DNA of 29,742 bases from Alphaproteobacteria bacterium (GCA_012267605.1 JAAXGF010000049.1:1-29742), one strand, 5' to 3'; shown: positions 17,369 through 24,705, counted from the first letter of the stretch. Numbers and translations are program-made. Notes: a model not told the origin generated them from the letters alone.

Positions 17369-17770
17369 CTAGCTGCTCGCTGCAATAGACTTCGTGAGCT
17401 CAAAGACACGTTTTCTCACCGCGGGTTCGGTAATTCGGTAATAGGAGCGGACGAGCTCAAGGGTCTCGCGCTTGGCTAGGGGATCGCGCTCGAAGTCCGA
17501 TTCCCGGGCTGCGACTTTGCCTGGTTGTGCTTCCGCGACATGCGACGGCATATCTTCGAAAAAGAACGATACCGGGACGTCGAGAATTTGACTGAACTGA
17601 TATAAGCGGCTGGAGCCGATACGATTCATACCTTTCTCGTATTTCTGAATTTGCTGAAAGGTCAAACCCACCGCCTTGCCAAGCTTTTCCTGGCTCAAAC
17701 CAAGAAGCGTACGGCGAAGGCGAACACGCGATCCAACGTGAACATCTATTGGGTTGGGAACCGAAGCCAT
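17369..17770 (-). CDS. XRE-family helix-turn-helix transcriptional regulator
   Basis: The 133-residue DNA-binding protein has a Cro/CI-type HTH at about residues 13-70 (VGSRVRLRR, LSQEKLGKAVGLTFQQIQKYEKG, LYQFSQILDVPVSFFF). A C-terminal helical part follows, rich in Arg and Glu. This architecture is common in alphaproteobacteria and usually annotated only as an XRE regulator. ATG 17770 is chosen because GAGGGAG lies 9 nt before it; an ATG at 17788 is possible. Its targets are unknown. Confidence 0.88.
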   Translation of the reverse strand: MASVPNPIDVHVGSRVRLRRTLLGLSQEKLGKAVGLTFQQIQKYEKGMNRIGSSRLYQFSQILDVPVSFFFEDMPSHVAEAQPGKVAARESDFERDPLAKRETLELVRSYYRITEPAVRKRVFELTKSIAASS

Positions 17771-17869
17771 GTTGTCGCACTCCCTCATTCAAGAGTTTAC
17801 GTGATTGCCTGAGGTTTACACCGTTGTATCTGACTCTGGCAGTTGCCGCGGATATCTATTGACGCCCGG

Positions 17870-18274
17870 CTATTTCCTCGCCCTCTTCCGCCCTTTGCTC
17901 TGCCTTCCCAGGCCGATCTTCTTCGCCATTTCCGAACGCTCCTTCGCATAGGCCGGCGCTACCATCGGGTAATGCGCTTTTAGGCTGTACTTCTCGCGAT
18001 ATTCGCTTGGCGTTAATTCGTGGCTGGTCCTTAGATGCCGCTTGAGGGTTTTTTGTTTCCTGCCACATTCAAGGCAAAAAAGAGCGTCCCTTGACATGGA
18101 TTTCCTTACCGATACAGCTGGTGTCGGCTTGGCTGAATCCTCCGACGCACTCCCGGCCCGTGCAAGCACATCGTGAACGGATCGAATAACGAGTGGCAAT
18201 TCATCAGGTGCAACGTCGTTATTGGAAACGTGTGCACTGACAATGTCCGCCGCCAATCTTAGAGCTTCTGACAC
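17870..18274 (-). CDS. Ros/MucR-family zinc-finger transcriptional regulator
   Basis: This 134-residue regulator is typical of alphaproteobacteria. An N-terminal helical oligomerisation part (SEALRLAADIVSAHVSNN) precedes a Ros-type zinc finger with Cys 67, Cys 70, His 80 and His 85 (C-x2-C-x9-H-x4-H). After it come the conserved LTPSEYREKYSL and YPMVAPAYAKERSEMAKKIGLGR blocks and a basic tail. MucR proteins bind AT-rich DNA and control exopolysaccharide, motility and cell-cycle genes. The start is a GTG at 18274, with GGGAGGAG 4 nt upstream; longer frames to 18346 look non-coding. Confidence 0.93.
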   Translation of the reverse strand: MSEALRLAADIVSAHVSNNDVAPDELPLVIRSVHDVLARAGSASEDSAKPTPAVSVRKSMSRDALFCLECGRKQKTLKRHLRTSHELTPSEYREKYSLKAHYPMVAPAYAKERSEMAKKIGLGRQSKGRKRARK

Positions 18275-18408
18275 TTGCTCCTCCCTAAAGTATGTTGTTG
18301 TGGGCCCCACACCCGTCCTGAGAGATACAGTGCTTGCTAGAAACACTCAAGGCCCAACCTTGGGATGCAGATGATAGAATTACGCAGTCGCTAGAGCCCG
18401 TATTTGGA

Positions 18409-18645
18409 TTATGCTATGCTAGCTGGGGCGTTACGTGCCACCAGCTCGGTCCATTGAAAGCTGTCGCCGGCGACAAGTTCTGAGTTGGAGCTACCACAGA
18501 TAAAGTGTCGAACTGGGCCAGTAAACACTTGATGGAGGGATTCAACCCTATTATCCGGGGCGATCGGAAAAAGCAGAGGCGTCGATCCATCGCCTAGCGG
18601 TTCGAGCCAAAGAAATGCCACACTCACTTTGGATACTTTCTGCAT
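18409..18645 (-). CDS. Small hypothetical protein
   Basis: This is a 78-residue frame from ATG 18645, or a TTG one codon earlier. It has a hydrophobic start (VAFLWLEPL), mixed strand-like segments (PLLFPIAPDNRV, RHFICGSSNSELV) and no recognisable domain. There is no convincing Shine-Dalgarno sequence. It is divergent from the secreted protein gene at 18706. Confidence 0.35.
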   Translation of the reverse strand: MQKVSKVSVAFLWLEPLGDGSTPLLFPIAPDNRVESLHQVFTGPVRHFICGSSNSELVAGDSFQWTELVARNAPASIA

Positions 18646-18705
18646 CAAATGTTGCCAGGGTCGTTTGCAGGAAACCTTAACGCCCCTTCGTAATGGAGCA
18701 TACGA

Positions 18706-19200
18706 ATGTACAATATTGGTTTTGGCTACAGAAAAATCCTGCTGGCGGCGGTTACTGGATTATCTTTTGGAATCGCGCACGGCCAAGTTCATGCGGACGA
18801 TCCGGGAATGGGGGCTGTTGGGCACGCGGAGGAACAGGGCCTTGATGCATTAGATTATTTTGACGCGCTGGATCGAGAAGTCACAAAGGAGGCAGAAGAA
18901 TTTGCGCACCAAGAACAAATGCGCTTCAAGGATGAGGAATGGGACACACTGGAACTTCTTGACGAACTAGAGCGCAAAGACCGAAAGGCCGAAAGAAAAA
19001 ACAAACTCAGAAACAACGAACTATATGGGGAAGAGGAATGGAACTCACAACGCCGTGTAAATAAGTTGGAAAAAAGAACCAAAAAAATAAATGATGAGCA
19101 ATTTGTATTTAAGGGATACCATATAACGCATCTTGCTTCCAGACAAAACAACAAAAATGCAAGACCGAGGTATAGTTGGAAAAATGTCGAATTTCTTTGA
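18706..19200 (+). CDS. Secreted, highly charged coiled-coil-like protein
   Basis: The 164-residue protein has a signal peptide (about 1-30, cleavage near VHA-DD) and a long Glu/Lys/Arg-rich region (about 45-130) with repeated D-E-L-E type heptads (DTLELLDELERKDRK), then a short basic C-terminus. I do not recognise the family. The ATG is supported by GGAG 7 nt upstream. The second half is clearly more AT-rich (AAA, AAC, GAA codons) than the flanking genes, which suggests horizontal acquisition or a lineage-specific gene. A metal-binding or envelope role is possible but not shown. Confidence 0.7.
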   Translation: MYNIGFGYRKILLAAVTGLSFGIAHGQVHADDPGMGAVGHAEEQGLDALDYFDALDREVTKEAEEFAHQEQMRFKDEEWDTLELLDELERKDRKAERKNKLRNNELYGEEEWNSQRRVNKLEKRTKKINDEQFVFKGYHITHLASRQNNKNARPRYSWKNVEFL

Positions 19201-19525
19201 CGACAACTTCGCGCAAGAGTAGGCGTTACATCGACCGCCGGAAGATGCGCGTCGCCGCGAGAATTGCCCGGACGGTATACCGATTTTTCGTGCGCAATCC
19301 GTCCCCGAATTCGAGGTGTTTCACGATTGGTGGCGGACCAAAACGTTGAAACATGCCTGGAAGACAGCTATTGCGGGTGGTCAGGAAAAATGCATGCGCC
19401 AATGTACACCAACGGGCGACGTGCTCTCTGTGCAATTCGCTCCGTTCAGGGATGATCACCAAATATCTTTGGTCTTCGCTCTGAAAACGGCGTACACCAA
19501 CCGATTAGATAAGGTATTCGAATAA
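19184..19525 (+). pseudogene. Hypothetical ORF interrupted by TAG
   Basis: The frame from ATG 19184 reads MSNFFDDNFAQE, then TAG (19220-19222), then about 100 open codons (start ALHRPPEDARRRENCPDG, later FHDWWRTKTLKHAWKTA) ending at TAA 19523-19525. The downstream part has protein-like composition and sensible codon use, but it offers no ATG at its beginning; a GTG at 19316 would give 69 residues. It overlaps the last codons of the secreted protein gene and converges on yggT with a 21-nt overlap. It may be a pseudogene or a short gene with a non-standard start. Confidence 0.35.
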
Positions 19526-19783
19526 CAAATCTCGAAGAAAGTACAATCCCAGAATCAATATGACCGGCGAAATATCTATTCCGCCGAGTGCGGGCATCAG
19601 ACGGCGAATCGGCGCAAGAGCCGGCTCGGTTATGCGGTGAACGAAATCCCCGATCATGTACACCACGCGATTGGTGGTGTTGACGATGTTGAAGGCGACG
19701 AGCCAACTCAACACGACGTTTATGATCAAAATCCAGATATAGAGAGTAATCAACGTATCGACGAGTTTGAGAAAAGCGTACAT
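19505..19783 (-). CDS. YggT family integral membrane protein
   Basis: The 92-residue protein has two membrane helices (about 8-31 and 69-88). The family pattern between them is clear: the early LSWLVAFNIVN, then ITEPALAPIRRLMPALGGIDISPV. Single-unit YggT proteins are usually about 95 residues. The exact function is unclear; relatives affect thylakoid or envelope organisation and osmotic tolerance. It lies in the opposite orientation to the guanidine operon. Confidence 0.92.
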   Translation of the reverse strand: MYAFLKLVDTLITLYIWILIINVVLSWLVAFNIVNTTNRVVYMIGDFVHRITEPALAPIRRLMPALGGIDISPVILILGLYFLRDLLFEYLI

Positions 19784-20067
19784 GGGATGAATGTATGTGC
19801 GAGTTCACATGAGAGACGGGTCGCCGGGAGTATATCCGATAGTTCGTCCAGGGGCAGCCCCGATATTGACATCCCGCGGGGGAGTGCCGAAGAGTTGGTT
19901 TTCGGCTGCTGGGATCAGCAAAATCCACCATTGCGCAGCGGCCCAACGTCGGATACCATGAAGAAAATTAAAAAGGTGTAAAATGTAGTCGGCGGGCCAA
20001 CTGTCGACAGACAAGCGTACAGGGAGATTGCTAACAGCCTAGTAAACATCACACAACATTTGCAGTG
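19784..20067. other. Divergent intergenic region before the riboswitch
   Basis: This region must contain the yggT promoter (minus) and the promoter of the guanidine operon (plus). A possible but weak sigma70-like pair is TTGCTA near 20029 and TAAACAT near 20043. I could not identify a confident promoter or operator. Confidence 0.4.
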
Positions 20068-20180
20068 CATCTAGGGTTCCGGCTTGCGCGAACCGCGCGG
20101 GCGCCTGGTCCGAGAGATGCACTCTCGGCCACGCAGATGCGTGGCAGGGAGACACGGCGGGCCAAAATCCCGGGAGAACG
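20068..20180 (+). ncRNA. Guanidine-I (ykkC-yxkD) riboswitch aptamer
   Basis: The leader contains the conserved blocks of the guanidine-I class in order: CTAGGGTTCCG (20071-20081), CTGGTCCGAGAG (20105-20116), ACGG (20154-20157) and GGG-CCAAAAT-CCCGGGAGA (ending 20177). A variable hairpin CCACGC-AGAT-GCGTGG lies between them, and CCGAGAG can pair with CTCTCGG. Known members bind free guanidinium and turn on guanidine exporters, carboxylases or importers. Here it precedes an ABC importer and a guanidine-hydrolase-like enzyme, which fits. The call is from memory of the consensus, with no covariance search. Confidence 0.9.
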
Positions 20181-20215
20181 ACTGCTGAGGTAGGTTGCTG
20201 CCAAACGTTCTCCCG
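20171..20215 (+). promoter_or_regulatory. Expression-platform hairpin competing with the aptamer 3' end
   Basis: CGGGAGAACG (20171-20180) is perfectly complementary to CGTTCTCCCG (20206-20215), giving a 10-bp stem. The 5' arm includes the invariant GGGAGA of the aptamer, so the two structures exclude each other. There is no U-run after it, so it is not an intrinsic terminator. The loop contains GAGGT (20187-20191), which could pair with the anti-Shine-Dalgarno at 20229. Confidence 0.65.
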
Positions 20216-20220
20216 CTTCG

Positions 20221-20274
20221 CACGACAGACCTCCGCAGAGAACCAAGAAATTGCGTAACAGCAGGAGGTACGTG
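20221..20274 (+). promoter_or_regulatory. Shine-Dalgarno sequester hairpin for the guanidine operon
   Basis: ACCTCC (20229-20234) is complementary to the Shine-Dalgarno GGAGGT (20264-20269). The stem extends inward by GC/GC past a bulged A and outward by CACG (20221-20224) with CGTG (20271-20274), right up to the ATG at 20275. In this fold the ribosome site is hidden, so translation of the first gene should be off until the riboswitch frees it. This is inferred from base pairing only. Confidence 0.6.
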
Positions 20275-21342
20275 ATGATTAGAACAACCCATAAAGCTTT
20301 GCTCGCGGCAGTGTGCGCCGCGCTGTTATTGGTTCCCATGTCGGCCCAAGCGGAAAGGACCAATTTCAAAATCGCCTGGTCGATCTATGTCGGTTGGATG
20401 CCGTGGGGCTGGGCCGGTGACAACGGAATTCTTAAGAAATGGGCCGATAAATACGGCATCACCATCGAAATCATCCAGATCAACGACTACATTCAATCGA
20501 TCAATCAATACACCGCCGGTGAATACGACGGCTGCTCCATGACTAACATGGACGCATTGAGCATTCCGGCGGGCGGAGGAGTCGATTCGACGGCATTGAT
20601 TATCGGTGATTTCTCCAACGGTAACGACGGAATCGTTGCCAAAGAAGGCATCACGCTCGCCGGACTCGCCGGCAAAACCATCAATTTGGTCGAATTGTCG
20701 GTGTCTCACTATTTGTTAGCACGTGCACTTGATTCCGTTTCGCTCGCTGAAAGAGACCTCACCATGGTCAATACGTCTGACGCTGATATGGTCGCCGCCT
20801 TCAACACCCCAGATGTCGAGGTCGTAGTCACATGGAATCCGCTTTTGACGGTCGTGCGCGAGGTTCCCGGCGCCGTTAGCCTTTACGACTCCGGAGATAT
20901 CCCGGGCGAAATCATCGACATGATGGTCGTCAACACCGACGTGCTGAACGAAAACCCGAAGTTCGGCAAGGCCCTGATCGGTGCCTGGTACGAGACTATG
21001 TCGATCATGTCGCAGAATGATGACGTCGGAATCGCGGCGCGAACTGACATGGGCGATGCCTCGGGAACCGATCTCGCCGGCTACGATCATCAGCTCAACA
21101 CAACGCGTATGTTCTATGATCCGGCCGAGGCGGTCGAATTCAACCGTAGTGAACAGCTCATTCAGACCATGAACTACGTGCGCAATTTCCTTTTCGATCA
21201 CGGTATTCTCGGCGAGGGCGCGCCAAGTCCGGATTATGTCGGTATGAGCTTCCCCGGCGACAAAACCCTGGGCGATACCGGCAATCTGAAATTGCGATTC
21301 GACGACAGCTACATGCAGATGGCGGCCGACGGGAAAATTTAG
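20275..21342 (+). CDS. Guanidine-associated ABC transporter substrate-binding protein
   Basis: This is a periplasmic binding protein of the nitrate/taurine (NrtA/SsuA-like) type, 355 residues. The start is ATG 20275, 5 nt after GGAGGT. The signal peptide is residues 1-26 (cleavage SAQA-ER) and the mature protein begins with FKIAWSIYVGWMPWGW. The aromatic-rich segment may line a small cation site. Such binding proteins under guanidine-I riboswitches, often labelled urea or nitrate transporters, are associated with guanidine uptake. The ligand is inferred from the riboswitch and the downstream hydrolase, not from binding residues. Confidence 0.88.
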   Translation: MIRTTHKALLAAVCAALLLVPMSAQAERTNFKIAWSIYVGWMPWGWAGDNGILKKWADKYGITIEIIQINDYIQSINQYTAGEYDGCSMTNMDALSIPAGGGVDSTALIIGDFSNGNDGIVAKEGITLAGLAGKTINLVELSVSHYLLARALDSVSLAERDLTMVNTSDADMVAAFNTPDVEVVVTWNPLLTVVREVPGAVSLYDSGDIPGEIIDMMVVNTDVLNENPKFGKALIGAWYETMSIMSQNDDVGIAARTDMGDASGTDLAGYDHQLNTTRMFYDPAEAVEFNRSEQLIQTMNYVRNFLFDHGILGEGAPSPDYVGMSFPGDKTLGDTGNLKLRFDDSYMQMAADGKI

Positions 21343-21363
21343 TCTCCTTTCGGGTAGCGAAAA

Positions 21364-22188
21364 TTGCCTCGTCTCATTAACCGGCGGCCAGGATGGTTGG
21401 CGTCATCGTATTTGACGGCGATTCCGTTCATCATCCTGATCGTCGCCTATTTCACAGCGTCCCACATCCGCTTGTCCGAGAATCCTAACGACAAGCTCTT
21501 ACCTTCGATCGAAAAATTCGGCGCCGCCATCAACAGGCTGGCGTTCGAGGAGGATCGGCGGACCGGACAATACACCCTTTGGGTGGATACGGGTGCGAGC
21601 CTGGCGCGGCTGGGTATGGGTATCGGGATCTCCACCGCGATTGGGCTCATTCTAGGCATTGCCATCGGTCTCATCCCCTATATCCGCTCGACTCTTGCAC
21701 CCTTGGTGGCGGTGATATCGCTCATACCGCCGCTGGCGATTTTGCCTATATTGTTCATCATCTTCGGCCTCGGCGAGGTGGCCAAAGTGGTGCTGATCAT
21801 CATCGGCATAACACCCTTCCTAATTCGCGATTTGTCCCAGCGGGTCATGGAGATCCCGATCGAGCAAATCGTTAAGGCGCAAACTTTGGGCGCCAACTCG
21901 TGGCAAATCATAACCCGCTTAGCGCTGCCGCAAGTTCTGCCGCGGCTGATCAGTGCCGTGCGTCTATCTCTGGGGCCGGCCTGGCTCTACCTCATATCGA
22001 GCGAAGCCATCGCCGCGACGGCAGGCATGGGGTATCGGATTTTCTTGGTACGCCGGTATTTGGCGATGGACGTGATTATTCCCTACGTGGTGTGGATCAC
22101 CGTGTTGGCGTTCCTTCTCGATTACCTGCTCCGTTTCATCTCCCGTCGCAGTTTCAAATGGATGGGTGGCGAGGCAACCACACTATGA
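21364..22188 (+). CDS. ABC transporter permease (TauC/SsuC-type), guanidine operon
   Basis: The 274-residue inner-membrane permease has an N-terminal helix (about 14-34), a periplasmic loop, several further helices (LGMGIGISTAIGLILG onward) and a coupling loop around AQTLGANSWQIITRLALP. It must start at the TTG at 21364 or another non-ATG codon: an in-frame TAG lies 9 nt upstream and the next Met is beyond residue 80. It follows the binding-protein gene by 21 nt, and its stop overlaps the ATPase start as ATGA. It presumably forms the homodimeric channel for guanidinium. Confidence 0.9.
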   Translation: MPRLINRRPGWLASSYLTAIPFIILIVAYFTASHIRLSENPNDKLLPSIEKFGAAINRLAFEEDRRTGQYTLWVDTGASLARLGMGIGISTAIGLILGIAIGLIPYIRSTLAPLVAVISLIPPLAILPILFIIFGLGEVAKVVLIIIGITPFLIRDLSQRVMEIPIEQIVKAQTLGANSWQIITRLALPQVLPRLISAVRLSLGPAWLYLISSEAIAATAGMGYRIFLVRRYLAMDVIIPYVVWITVLAFLLDYLLRFISRRSFKWMGGEATTL

Positions 22189-23000
22189 CCGAGGTCAGCG
22201 CCCGCCACGTCTCGCAATCCTATGGCGACAACAAGGTCCTTGAGAACGTTAACCTCGACGTGGGCGACAAGGAATTTTGCGCCATGTTCGGCGCCAGCGG
22301 GTGCGGCAAAAGTACGTTTCTGCGCATCCTGCTTAGCCAGGAACAACCCAAGGGTGGCGAAGTCTTTATCGACGGCGAACCGATCGCGTCTGAACCCGGT
22401 CGCGACCGCGGCGTCGTATTTCAGCGCTATTCCGTTTTCTCCCATCTTTCAGTAATCGAAAATCTTATTTTGGCGACCGAGTTCGATCAGGCGCCGATGT
22501 TCGGCCGGCTGTTCGGGCAAAAGCGCAAGAAGGCAATGGAATCGGTCGAGCACATGCTCGAGGACGTCGGCTTAACCGCTGCCCGAAACAACTACCCGAT
22601 GGAACTCTCTGGCGGCATGCAGCAGCGCTTGGCGATTGCTCAAGCACTTCTCAGAAAGCCCAAGATACTGTTGCTCGACGAACCCTTTGGCGCCCTGGAT
22701 CCCGGAACTCGGGCGAACATGCACGAGATTCTTTTGAAGCTGTGGCGCGATACGTCGATGACTGTGTTCATGGTAACCCACGATCTGGAGGAGGGGTTCA
22801 AATTGGGCACGCGCCTCGTGGTCTTCGACAAAACGCGATGGGACCCAGATTTTCCCAACGCCTACGGCGCTACGATCGTTCATGACGTCAGTTTGGACCA
22901 ATCCGCCGAATCGGCCGAGGTGAAGGCGCGAATCCGTGACCAATTATCACAATCTCAGACTCGCAGACCAAGAGAGGAAAAAGACGATGAAGCCAACTGA
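22185..23000 (+). CDS. ABC transporter ATP-binding protein, guanidine operon
   Basis: This 271-residue ATPase belongs to the nitrate/taurine-type importer. Walker A is GASGCGKST (36-44), Q-loop Gln 80, signature LSGGMQQR (141-148), Walker B ILLLDEP (161-167) and H-loop His 199. The C-terminal tail is charged and without a known domain. The start is the ATG at 22185, which overlaps the permease stop by 4 nt; the open frame reaching back to 21900 is a shadow of the permease. Its last 14 nt overlap the hydrolase gene, indicating tight translational coupling. Confidence 0.92.
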   Translation: MTEVSARHVSQSYGDNKVLENVNLDVGDKEFCAMFGASGCGKSTFLRILLSQEQPKGGEVFIDGEPIASEPGRDRGVVFQRYSVFSHLSVIENLILATEFDQAPMFGRLFGQKRKKAMESVEHMLEDVGLTAARNNYPMELSGGMQQRLAIAQALLRKPKILLLDEPFGALDPGTRANMHEILLKLWRDTSMTVFMVTHDLEEGFKLGTRLVVFDKTRWDPDFPNAYGATIVHDVSLDQSAESAEVKARIRDQLSQSQTRRPREEKDDEAN

Positions 23001-24207
23001 CCGCGAGATGACATGCCAACCCCGGAGGGATCACTGGCTGCCGGGGCATCGGCGCCAACACCATCCCGACTTCGACAGGATGCGTCTTCAGGGCTGGAAG
23101 GCTGCGCAAAAAGAAGCTGAAATTCCCGGCGATGCTTGGCGCAAGGAGCGCGAATGGGCACTGAGAGTCGGCCTCACGGGCGCCGACAGTATTGAAGACA
23201 AGAGTATTCCCACTTTCGCCCGCGGAGAGCTCCCTCACTACGCCGGAATTAATACCTTTCTCAAAGCACCGTACATCGAGGACGTCAACAAAGTTGGTCA
23301 ATTCGACGCGGCCGTGCTTGGCGTACCGTTCGACAGCGGCACGACCTACCGACCGGGAACGCGGTTCGGTCCCCAAGGCATGCGCCGTATCTCGGCTCTA
23401 TACACTCCCTACAATTACGAGCTCGGAGTTGACTTGCGCGAACAAATGACACTTTGCGACGTGGGTGACGTATTCACAATTCCGGCCAATCTGGAGAAAT
23501 CCTTCGATCAAATCTCTCGCGCCGTATCACACGTGTTTTCCAGCGGCGCCATGCCGATCATCATGGGGGGCGATCACGCCATCGGCTTCCCCACCGTTCG
23601 TGGCGTCGCCGCGTGTACCTCCAAACGGATTGGCATCGTTCATTTCGATCGGCACGCCGACATTCAGGAAAAGGATCTCGATGAACGAATGCACACAACA
23701 CCTTGGTTCCACGCCACGAATCTGCCAAACGTGCCGGCGACAAATTTGGTGCAGGTCGGCATTGGTGGTTGGCAGGTGCCACGCGAGGCCGTCGCCGTCG
23801 CCCGCGAACGGGACACCACCATCATCACCATGCGGGACATGGAAGAGCTGGGCGTCGACAAAGTCGCCGAAATTGCCTTGGAGATTGCTTGGAAAGATGC
23901 CGATGCCGTTTACTTGAGCTACGATATCGATAGCGTGGACTGCGGTTTTGTTCCGGGCACCGGTTGGCCGGAACCGGGCGGATTTCTTCCCCGGGAGGCC
24001 CTATCCCTGGTTGGCAAGGTCGCGGCGGAGGGCCTATGTGGAATGGAGATTGTCGAGGTATCACCACCTTACGATACCTCCGATATCACGTCTCTATTCG
24101 GCGTTCGCATCATTGTCGATGTGTTGGGAACCTTGGTCGCCCATGGCAAGCTCGGCGCCCACAAGGGAATCATCGACAAGCCACAAACCATTCCGGCAGG
24201 GCCCTAG
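22987..24207 (+). CDS. gdmH: Guanidine hydrolase (GdmH-like ureohydrolase)
   Basis: This 406-residue protein is of the arginase/agmatinase fold and probably hydrolyses guanidine to urea and ammonia with a dinuclear metal centre (nickel in characterised GdmH). Metal ligands are His 197 (GGDH), Asp 221, His 223 and Asp 225 (FDRHAD), and Asp 313 and Asp 315 (SYDIDSVD). Two traits separate it from agmatinase: a long N-terminal extension (about 1-105, with HHPDFDRM) and Trp 327 in PGTGWPEPGG, where agmatinases have Thr. The motif KDLDERMHTTPWFHAT also recalls the cyanobacterial enzyme. The start is ATG 22987 behind GAGAGG. A guanidine riboswitch and ABC importer precede it. A narrow-specificity agmatinase relative is the main alternative. 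Confidence 0.87.
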   Translation: MKPTDREMTCQPRRDHWLPGHRRQHHPDFDRMRLQGWKAAQKEAEIPGDAWRKEREWALRVGLTGADSIEDKSIPTFARGELPHYAGINTFLKAPYIEDVNKVGQFDAAVLGVPFDSGTTYRPGTRFGPQGMRRISALYTPYNYELGVDLREQMTLCDVGDVFTIPANLEKSFDQISRAVSHVFSSGAMPIIMGGDHAIGFPTVRGVAACTSKRIGIVHFDRHADIQEKDLDERMHTTPWFHATNLPNVPATNLVQVGIGGWQVPREAVAVARERDTTIITMRDMEELGVDKVAEIALEIAWKDADAVYLSYDIDSVDCGFVPGTGWPEPGGFLPREALSLVGKVAAEGLCGMEIVEVSPPYDTSDITSLFGVRIIVDVLGTLVAHGKLGAHKGIIDKPQTIPAGP

Positions 24208-24210
24208 CCC

Positions 24211-24705
24211 ATGGCGGACATTGGCAGGGTGGGCCAAGAGGGCAAGGCGTACCGTGGAGACCACCCGCGCGACCATAATTCGCGGGGTGGCGAAACGCAT
24301 CTGCATTCCCATCCGCACATCTCGGGTTCAGCGCGGATCAAGCATGAGGAACGGATCCTCGCTGAAGCGTTTATCGAAGGTTTCGTCGCCGCCGATGACA
24401 AAGTGAGTTTTTTGCGGCTTGCCAACATTCCTTTTGAAATTGACAGCGGGGAAGGTACATCGCTCAAGCTTGTCGATGTCGAGGTCAACAACGCGTTTCA
24501 AGTCGGTACGGCGTCGCCCGGGTTCGCATCTAAGGAGCTGGTATACCATCCCTACCCCGGGTCTATGGTTCGCGAGCGTACCGAAATGATTTTCGTCTAC
24601 GTATCGATGAGGGAGCGCCGGGAGATCAATTTGCTGGAGCACTTAGGCAACCTGCAGCGCAACGGCGACTCCGGAACCACGTACGGAGCACGTTCCGAGG
24701 AGTAA
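24211..24705 (+). CDS. His-rich protein of unknown family, last gene of the guanidine operon
   Basis: I do not recognise this 164-residue soluble protein. The N-terminal 40 residues are polar and His-rich (His 18, 22, 30, 32, 34, 36; core ETHLHSHPHISG), like the metal-binding tails of nickel chaperones. The rest has a short helix (EERILAEAFIEGFV) and strand-like segments (VSFLRLANIPFEI, SLKLVDVEVNN, EMIFVYVSMRERREI) ending in an acidic helix. No HypA or HypB signature is present. It starts 3 nt after the hydrolase stop, so co-expression is near certain. A role in supplying metal to the hydrolase is an inference from the His cluster and position. Confidence 0.85.
   Translation: MADIGRVGQEGKAYRGDHPRDHNSRGGETHLHSHPHISGSARIKHEERILAEAFIEGFVAADDKVSFLRLANIPFEIDSGEGTSLKLVDVEVNNAFQVGTASPGFASKELVYHPYPGSMVRERTEMIFVYVSMRERREINLLEHLGNLQRNGDSGTTYGARSEE

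Noticed and set aside
4378..19525. Genome-wide reassignment of UAG (for example pyrrolysine or a sense codon) to explain three TAG-interrupted frames
   Set aside because: TAG is used as an ordinary terminal stop by several genes here (PilZ-like, helicase, XRE, MucR, gdmH, the guanidine binding protein) and by msrB itself at 4378. Reading all TAG codons as sense would also fuse msrB to the DppB-like permease.
20206..20225. Intrinsic terminator as the riboswitch output
   Set aside because: The 10-bp stem is followed by GCTTCGCACGAC, not by a U-rich tract.
22987..24207. Plain agmatinase assignment for the ureohydrolase
   Set aside because: The long N-terminal extension, the Trp replacing Thr in the GTGWPEPGG segment, and the guanidine riboswitch plus importer upstream all favour guanidine hydrolase.
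24211..24705. HypA or HypB nickel-insertion protein after the hydrolase
   Set aside because: It has no HypA zinc CxxC pairs and no HypB P-loop GTPase motif; only the His cluster is shared in style.
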